NCBI GenBank assembly: GCA_003247135.1
Contig: QKAW01000013.1
Location: 27,868 to 91,867 of the forward strand
Reading direction: 5' to 3'
Origin: Spirochaetales bacterium
GTDB lineage: Bacteria > Spirochaetota > Spirochaetia > DSM-2461
DNA length: 64,000 bases
This document shows positions 58,935 to 64,000 of the stretch, piece after piece. How positions within the stretch are numbered: position 1 is the stretch's first letter; every line of letters begins with the position of its first letter. The notes under the pieces are model-generated. The model had not been told where the DNA came from and ran no database searches. It worked only from the letters and a program-made list of their open reading frames with translations. Position numbers and translations under genes: made by a program.

Positions 58935-60752
58935 TTATACACCTACAAGTTCATTTTCCAGTTCAAAGTTACTTAGTTGTTCTTTAAAATTTGATATTAT
59001 CTTTTTGTTATTATTCCCAAGTTCAGTAACATAGTTTATAGCTTCAACAATTTCCAGTATTCTGGCTCCAATACTGTTTATCTTTTCCTTGTTAATCGTT
59101 GAAAACTCTGAAAGTTCTGTATTAAGTCCCTGTATATCTCTTGTTTTTTCAATCATTACAGAAGATGACTCTTCAACAAGCATAGTATTATCTCTCATAA
59201 ACATTATTTCTGAGAGAATATCACCACTTCCTGTGGACATCTCTTTTAATGAGGATATAACACTACTTAATCCCTGTGATACTTCTTCAACAGACTGGAT
59301 TATATACCCAAAAGATACACTTGTCCTCTCTGCTGCAACTTCAGTTTTACTCATTTCTGTAGACATTAGTTTAATTGATTCAGCAATCTCTTTTGCACTT
59401 TCTGATGTTGAAATTGCAAGTTTTCCAATCTCTTCTGCAACAACAACAAAACCTTTACCATGCTCTCCTGCATGGGCTGCTTCAATTGCTGCATTTAGTG
59501 ATAGCATATTAATCTGTTCTGCAATTACATTTACAGACTCAATCAATTCTACAACCTTATCAGTAATCTCTCCTGTACTTTGAATGGACTCAAGGGTCGT
59601 ATGAAGTACATTTTCTCCATCTCTTGCCTTATCCTGTAATGAAGCAAGAAGTCTCTCCTTCTCTGTAGCAATTGTAGAAGTTGAATTTATAGAAGCAACT
59701 AACTCCTCTATTACTGATGATGCACTCAATACAGAATTACTTTGGTTAGCTATATTTACTACAATCTTCTCAATAATTGAGATAATTTCCTGTAGAATAT
59801 TACTACTTTCCATAACCTTGCTATCCAGAGATTCAGTATGTTGCTTAACTTCTTCAGAAAATTTCTTTATATTGTGCGATTCTGAATATGCTTTGTTAGT
59901 GGCTGTATCCAGATCAGTACTTATCTCTAAAGATTCTCTGTTCCCCTTTATTATAGATTGATAGTTCTTACATATGGAATTCTGAAGTTTATTAAAGGAT
60001 TTTGCAATTTCAGAAATTTCATTATTCCCTACTTCTACAATTTTTACAGTTAAGTTGGCACAACCTTTATCAAAATCTTTAGCATGCTTAGCCATGTTTT
60101 CAGCAACATTTGCCAGTGGGTTAAAAATGTACTTACTTAGAACAACACCAAGAATAAGAGTAAAAATAATAATTATTACAGCAGATATAGCAACAATTAC
60201 CAGAAATTTGTTTAGAGTAGTTTTTATAACTTCTGAATCATAATCACATCCTGCAAATAAATTATCAGTTGGGTTTCCAACAGGAGTGAAAGAAGATTTA
60301 AAAGTTCCAAACTCATCAGTATAAAAATCTTTCATTAATACAGGCTCTCTTGATGATACAGAGTCTATAAGTTCCTGGGGAGGTTCCTCATATATATCAC
60401 CCAAAATACTCTCTTCAGGGTCATCCTCACTATCCATAACAAAAATAAAATTCCCATCTACATACTTCATTAGATATATATTAGTTACTCCGCTTTGTTC
60501 TGTAATAAATTTAAGTCTTTTTAGCTCTGCTGAATACTCTTTATCTTTAGGTGATAAAATTTTGTCATTAGTATAGAGTGTCGTCTCTATCATTCTAGCA
60601 GAAATAAAAGCAGCAGTTTCTAATTTATGATTAATTTCAGAAATTATCTGTCCTGAATATATCTTATAGAAACTGAATTCCAATAAGATAAAAATTGAGA
60701 GGAAACTTACAGCAATAATAAGTAGTAATTCATTTTTTAATTTTCTTTTCAT
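58935..60752 (-). CDS. Methyl-accepting chemotaxis protein
   Basis: TM-sensor-TM-HAMP; signalling hairpin [33 protein letters not shown]. Confidence 0.93.
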   Translation of the reverse strand: MKRKLKNELLLIIAVSFLSIFILLEFSFYKIYSGQIISEINHKLETAAFISARMIETTLYTNDKILSPKDKEYSAELKRLKFITEQSGVTNIYLMKYVDGNFIFVMDSEDDPEESILGDIYEEPPQELIDSVSSREPVLMKDFYTDEFGTFKSSFTPVGNPTDNLFAGCDYDSEVIKTTLNKFLVIVAISAVIIIIFTLILGVVLSKYIFNPLANVAENMAKHAKDFDKGCANLTVKIVEVGNNEISEIAKSFNKLQNSICKNYQSIIKGNRESLEISTDLDTATNKAYSESHNIKKFSEEVKQHTESLDSKVMESSNILQEIISIIEKIVVNIANQSNSVLSASSVIEELVASINSTSTIATEKERLLASLQDKARDGENVLHTTLESIQSTGEITDKVVELIESVNVIAEQINMLSLNAAIEAAHAGEHGKGFVVVAEEIGKLAISTSESAKEIAESIKLMSTEMSKTEVAAERTSVSFGYIIQSVEEVSQGLSSVISSLKEMSTGSGDILSEIMFMRDNTMLVEESSSVMIEKTRDIQGLNTELSEFSTINKEKINSIGARILEIVEAINYVTELGNNNKKIISNFKEQLSNFELENELVGV

Positions 60753-60824
60753 AAAACACCTTTACTTTTTGTTAATTTAATATACTATAAAATCGTTTTT
60801 AATCCAAGATGACAAAACCTTATT

Positions 60825-60860
60825 TAGATATTGGCAGATATAGATTCTGCCAAGTATCTA
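60825..60860 (-). terminator. Hairpin overlapping the sulfatase stop codon, probable terminator
   Basis: TAGATAT-TGGCAGA / TCTGCCA-AGTATCTA imperfect stem, U-poor downstream. Confidence 0.5.
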
Positions 60861-62291
60861 GAACTCTTTTACTCCTTTTGAGGGATATACTCTTTTCCAT
60901 GAAGGTTCAAAAAATCCGGATTCAATGTTTCTATCAGTAACAATATTATCATTTGATCCATTATTTATAGCGTAAAACATTCTGCCGAAGAGCTCATTCT
61001 CCATATTCATCTTTATATCTGAATACTCGGGGTTTTTATAAAGGTTATTCTGCTCAGTAGTATCTTCAAGAATATTGTATAGTTCTCTATTTCCATTATT
61101 GGATATTGTGAGTTTAAATATATCATTTCTTAGCATCCAGCCTATATCTGTTGCACCAAAAACAGCGGGTCTTTCTGATTCTTTTCTAAAGGGTGATAAT
61201 AATACAGAGTCAATGGAGTTTGAACTTTTAATATCCGCAAATTCCAGTATTGTTGAGTATATATCAGTTAATGAAACAGTTTCACTCACACAACTACCCT
61301 TATAATCCGGATGCTTTATCATTAATGGAATCCTTATAGAATTTTCATAAAAAACATGCTTGCCAATAAGATCAAAGTCACCTAGAAGATCTCCATGGTC
61401 TGAAGATAGAATAATAACTGTGTCTTCATAGAGATTTTGTTCCTTTAACTTACTTATTATATTGCCAATATATTCATCAATTTTTTGTATAGAGGCACTG
61501 TAATGTTTTCTGATTTTTACTTTTTGTTCTTCTGTAAAATCTGTATAATCTACTCCATTCCATGATGATTTATTGCTTTTTATTGTTATATCTCTAAAAC
61601 TATTGCTATCAGATGTAGCTTTTATTGGCTGAGGAACATCAACTTCTGGTAGTGAATTTAAAGACTCCAGTGAAGGATCGTAAGGGCAGTGAGGTCCTGG
61701 AATCCCAATCATGAGAGCAAATGGTTTATTTTTTTTTAATGTACTTATTGTCTGACAAGCTTTGTCTGCTACGAATTTGTCAATCTGATGCATATCAGGA
61801 ATTTTGCTAATAATAGCCCCTTTATTCTCATGATATCCTTCATGTTCATTTCCGTGTAATCGTTTTAAACCCTTGGACTTTAAATATTTAGTATAATCAT
61901 CATTAATATGAATATGTCGTTTATCCTCTGCAATAACTCTTTCGTTAAATCCCTCACTTATATCCCATGGGTAAAAATGCATTTTACCAATGGCAGCTGT
62001 GTAGTAACCTTTTTTAGATAATTGATATGGCCAAGTATGTATTCCCATTTTATCATGATCAGGTCTTAACCAGGTATTATTATCCATTACACGATTTTCC
62101 ATACTGGATTTTCCAGTTAAAAGTGACGCTCTTGCTGGAACACAAATTGGGGACGGGGATATTGCCTGTTCATAAATTATTGATTCTTTTGCTAATTGGT
62201 CAATATTGGGAGTTTTAAGGTGTTTAGCCCCATAACATCCAAGAAAGTCGGATCTCAACTGATCCATTAGTATAAATACGATATTTTTCAC
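60858..62291 (-). CDS. Type I Cys-type sulfatase, no signal peptide
   Basis: Sulfatase signature ICVPARASLLTGK (CxPxR), FILMDQLRSDFLGCYG, IILSSDHGDLLGDFDLIGK. Confidence 0.9.
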   Translation of the reverse strand: MKNIVFILMDQLRSDFLGCYGAKHLKTPNIDQLAKESIIYEQAISPSPICVPARASLLTGKSSMENRVMDNNTWLRPDHDKMGIHTWPYQLSKKGYYTAAIGKMHFYPWDISEGFNERVIAEDKRHIHINDDYTKYLKSKGLKRLHGNEHEGYHENKGAIISKIPDMHQIDKFVADKACQTISTLKKNKPFALMIGIPGPHCPYDPSLESLNSLPEVDVPQPIKATSDSNSFRDITIKSNKSSWNGVDYTDFTEEQKVKIRKHYSASIQKIDEYIGNIISKLKEQNLYEDTVIILSSDHGDLLGDFDLIGKHVFYENSIRIPLMIKHPDYKGSCVSETVSLTDIYSTILEFADIKSSNSIDSVLLSPFRKESERPAVFGATDIGWMLRNDIFKLTISNNGNRELYNILEDTTEQNNLYKNPEYSDIKMNMENELFGRMFYAINNGSNDNIVTDRNIESGFFEPSWKRVYPSKGVKEF

Positions 62292-62307
62292 TGTTTCTCC
62301 TCAGATC

Positions 62308-62337
62308 TAACAATTATAAATTGAAAGATAATTGTTA
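62308..62337. promoter_or_regulatory. Inverted repeat TAACAATTAT-n10-ATAATTGTTA upstream of the sulfatase gene
   Basis: Perfect 10-bp arms, 17 bp upstream of the sulfatase ATG on the minus strand. Confidence 0.45.
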
Positions 62338-62529
62338 TAATAAAATAAATTAAAGTGTGGTATTTAATTTTTTATTAGTTTTTACTTTAGATCTGAAGAT
62401 TTAAAATCTATATCCGTTATCTCTATTACTGGCTATGCTTTGAGGTAATAAACCATACGCAAGCCAGATTAGATAACCAGTAAAATTATGTAAATATTAT
62501 TATTACATTCATGGAATGTCAATATTGAT

Positions 62530-62760
62530 CTAGTACCTTGTTCTCCATTCCCGGTACTCTCTATACTCCCTGTAATTTTCCTTTGGAACAAATATCGCCA
62601 TAATAATATATATTGTACCTACAGGTATTCCTGCTGAGAAAAAGAACAGCAATAGAGTTAAAATCCTAACTAGTCTTGCTGAAACACCTAACCATTTTGC
62701 TATACCACCACATACACCTGCTAAAACTGCATCATTTGATCTTGTTAATCTATTTGTCAT
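62530..62760 (-). CDS. PspC-domain protein
   Basis: RLTRSNDAVLAGVCGGIAKWLGVSARLVRIL. Confidence 0.85.
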   Translation of the reverse strand: MTNRLTRSNDAVLAGVCGGIAKWLGVSARLVRILTLLLFFFSAGIPVGTIYIIMAIFVPKENYREYREYREWRTRY

Positions 62761-62998
62761 ACTAAGTCTCCTTATTTATATATTTAATAAAGCAAATAAC
62801 ATGCCAACTTTCTCATAGCCCATAAATCAATCCTACTACACTTATCAAAATAAAATTGTGGTCTGTTTATCCACTAGTGGTATTTTTTACCACTTTTAAT
62901 TAAATACACAGGTTTATATTGCTTTTAAAAGGGATTATTTTCAGTTAATTCAATGCAACTATAAACTATGTAGTAATAATTCCGATAAAAAATAAGTT

Positions 62999-63766
62999 AT
63001 GTTGAGATTTTTACGACGCGGATTGTCTAATGAAGAGATTGCTAAAACACTAAAAAAAATTAGAAAAGAGTATAACAGCTATATTATAACTTATATGAAA
63101 CCCAGTAGGGCAAAAGATGAGTTTGAGAGTCGTTACTATTTTGCTGCAAAATATAAGGAGAATCTTGCAATATTTTTTAGAAATGAAATAGAAATTCTAA
63201 CTGATCTGATAAATCTTGAAAAAGAGAAACAAGCTCAAAAAGAGAAAGACCTTGAGCTGTTGCAGAAAAAAAGAGTTAGACAGAATGGGATGGGGTTTGC
63301 AGATAAAGTATTAAAGGAACTGGAAGATAGGATTAGGTTATATCCTGAAATTAATATAACAGATAAAGCTAATCCTGAAGTAAAAAAACTCTTTGGAGCT
63401 TTAAAACAGTATGATGAAAGATACTGGAATAATTTTTGTAAATATATAAGAACTGCCACTCCTTTTGGACGTGCTGTGGATACTTTGCAAAATGAATTAC
63501 TTTTACTCTCTGGAACAGGGAGCAAAAATTCACCTCTAATAGATCGATATGTTTTCCTATTGGAAAGAAAAGATCAGGATTTAAGGGCAATAACCTATGC
63601 AGAGCAGAGTTGTATAAAGCAGGTAGCCTTTCTACTAAATGAAATTGTTGAACTTTATAGAAAAAGTGTAACAACAGCGGAACCTCCTATTGAGGTAACT
63701 GATGGGTATAACTATTTAAATCAACTGATTTTTAATTTCAGATTAACAGATATTAAAAAAGGCTAA
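62999..63766 (+). CDS. Conserved-looking hypothetical protein, no recognised domain
   Basis: 255 aa continuous ORF, helical, charged. Confidence 0.5.
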   Translation: MLRFLRRGLSNEEIAKTLKKIRKEYNSYIITYMKPSRAKDEFESRYYFAAKYKENLAIFFRNEIEILTDLINLEKEKQAQKEKDLELLQKKRVRQNGMGFADKVLKELEDRIRLYPEINITDKANPEVKKLFGALKQYDERYWNNFCKYIRTATPFGRAVDTLQNELLLLSGTGSKNSPLIDRYVFLLERKDQDLRAITYAEQSCIKQVAFLLNEIVELYRKSVTTAEPPIEVTDGYNYLNQLIFNFRLTDIKKG

Positions 63767-64000
63767 TAGTAACTTTGGGAGTTGGGAAACCCGAATGTAG
63801 CTTCTTTGGTCGCTACAGTTTTCCAATCTGAATTACTGTCTGTATCCTGCTCATTAATTCTATTTAAGGATCTTGTAGTTGTTGAATCACTGGTATTTAT
63901 TGCATCTGACGGAAATATAAGTCCATTTTCACTAATCCAACTTTTTGACTCTCCTACCTCGTCTATTCTAATAACTGTTTTATTTAGCCCAAAATTTCTA
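63763..64000 (-). CDS. C-terminal fragment of a secreted lamin-tail-domain-like protein (truncated by window edge)
   Basis: Minus-strand reading from TAG at 63763-63765: ...LNKTVIRIDEVGESKSWISENGLIFPSDAINTSDSTTTRSLNRINEQDTDSNSDWKTVATKEATFGFPNSQSYY. The ending SLNRIN..DTDSNSDWKT...FGFPN is lamin-tail-like. Confidence 0.6.
   Translation of the reverse strand, partial: RNFGLNKTVIRIDEVGESKSWISENGLIFPSDAINTSDSTTTRSLNRINEQDTDSNSDWKTVATKEATFGFPNSQSYY

Noticed and set aside
1-64000. CRISPR array, prophage, IS element, tRNA or rRNA
   Set aside because: I saw no regularly spaced direct repeats, no transposase/integrase or phage structural genes, and no cloverleaf or rRNA-like stretches in the intergenic gaps.

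Overview
The window is a 64 kb, AT-rich, densely coded bacterial chromosome segment. It is probably from a spirochaete with an anaerobic or marine lifestyle; this is inferred from gene content and not proven. I support about 50 protein-coding genes. I see no rRNA or tRNA genes, no CRISPR array, and no recognisable transposase or prophage. Housekeeping genes include topA, ftsH, ssb, proC-proA-proB and a CoA-disulfide reductase with a rhodanese domain. Signalling genes include GGDEF/EAL proteins, a chemotaxis receptor and TetR/AraC/GntR regulators. The main accessory content is: (1) 38.6-41.8 kb, a four-gene cluster with a leaderless cytosolic solute-binding-like protein, a HypB/UreG-like SIMIBI GTPase, a soluble ABC ATPase and a small Cys-rich zinc-ribbon protein. 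It has no permease and is preceded by a 14-bp perfect palindrome. It is my best candidate for an undescribed system. (2) 42.0-51.4 kb, a red-algal galactan / anhydrogalactose-type catabolic locus (enolase-superfamily enzyme, GntR, three dehydrogenases, GH2, GH117-like, UroD-like), with a sulfatase about 10 kb further on. (3) 52.1-53.8 kb, a cholesterol-dependent-cytolysin-like lipoprotein lacking the canonical undecapeptide. (4) 36.5-38.4 kb, a three-gene block with an AviRa-like 23S rRNA methyltransferase, a ParB-like protein and a P-loop kinase. All calls come from reading the sequence and remembered family knowledge; no searches were run.
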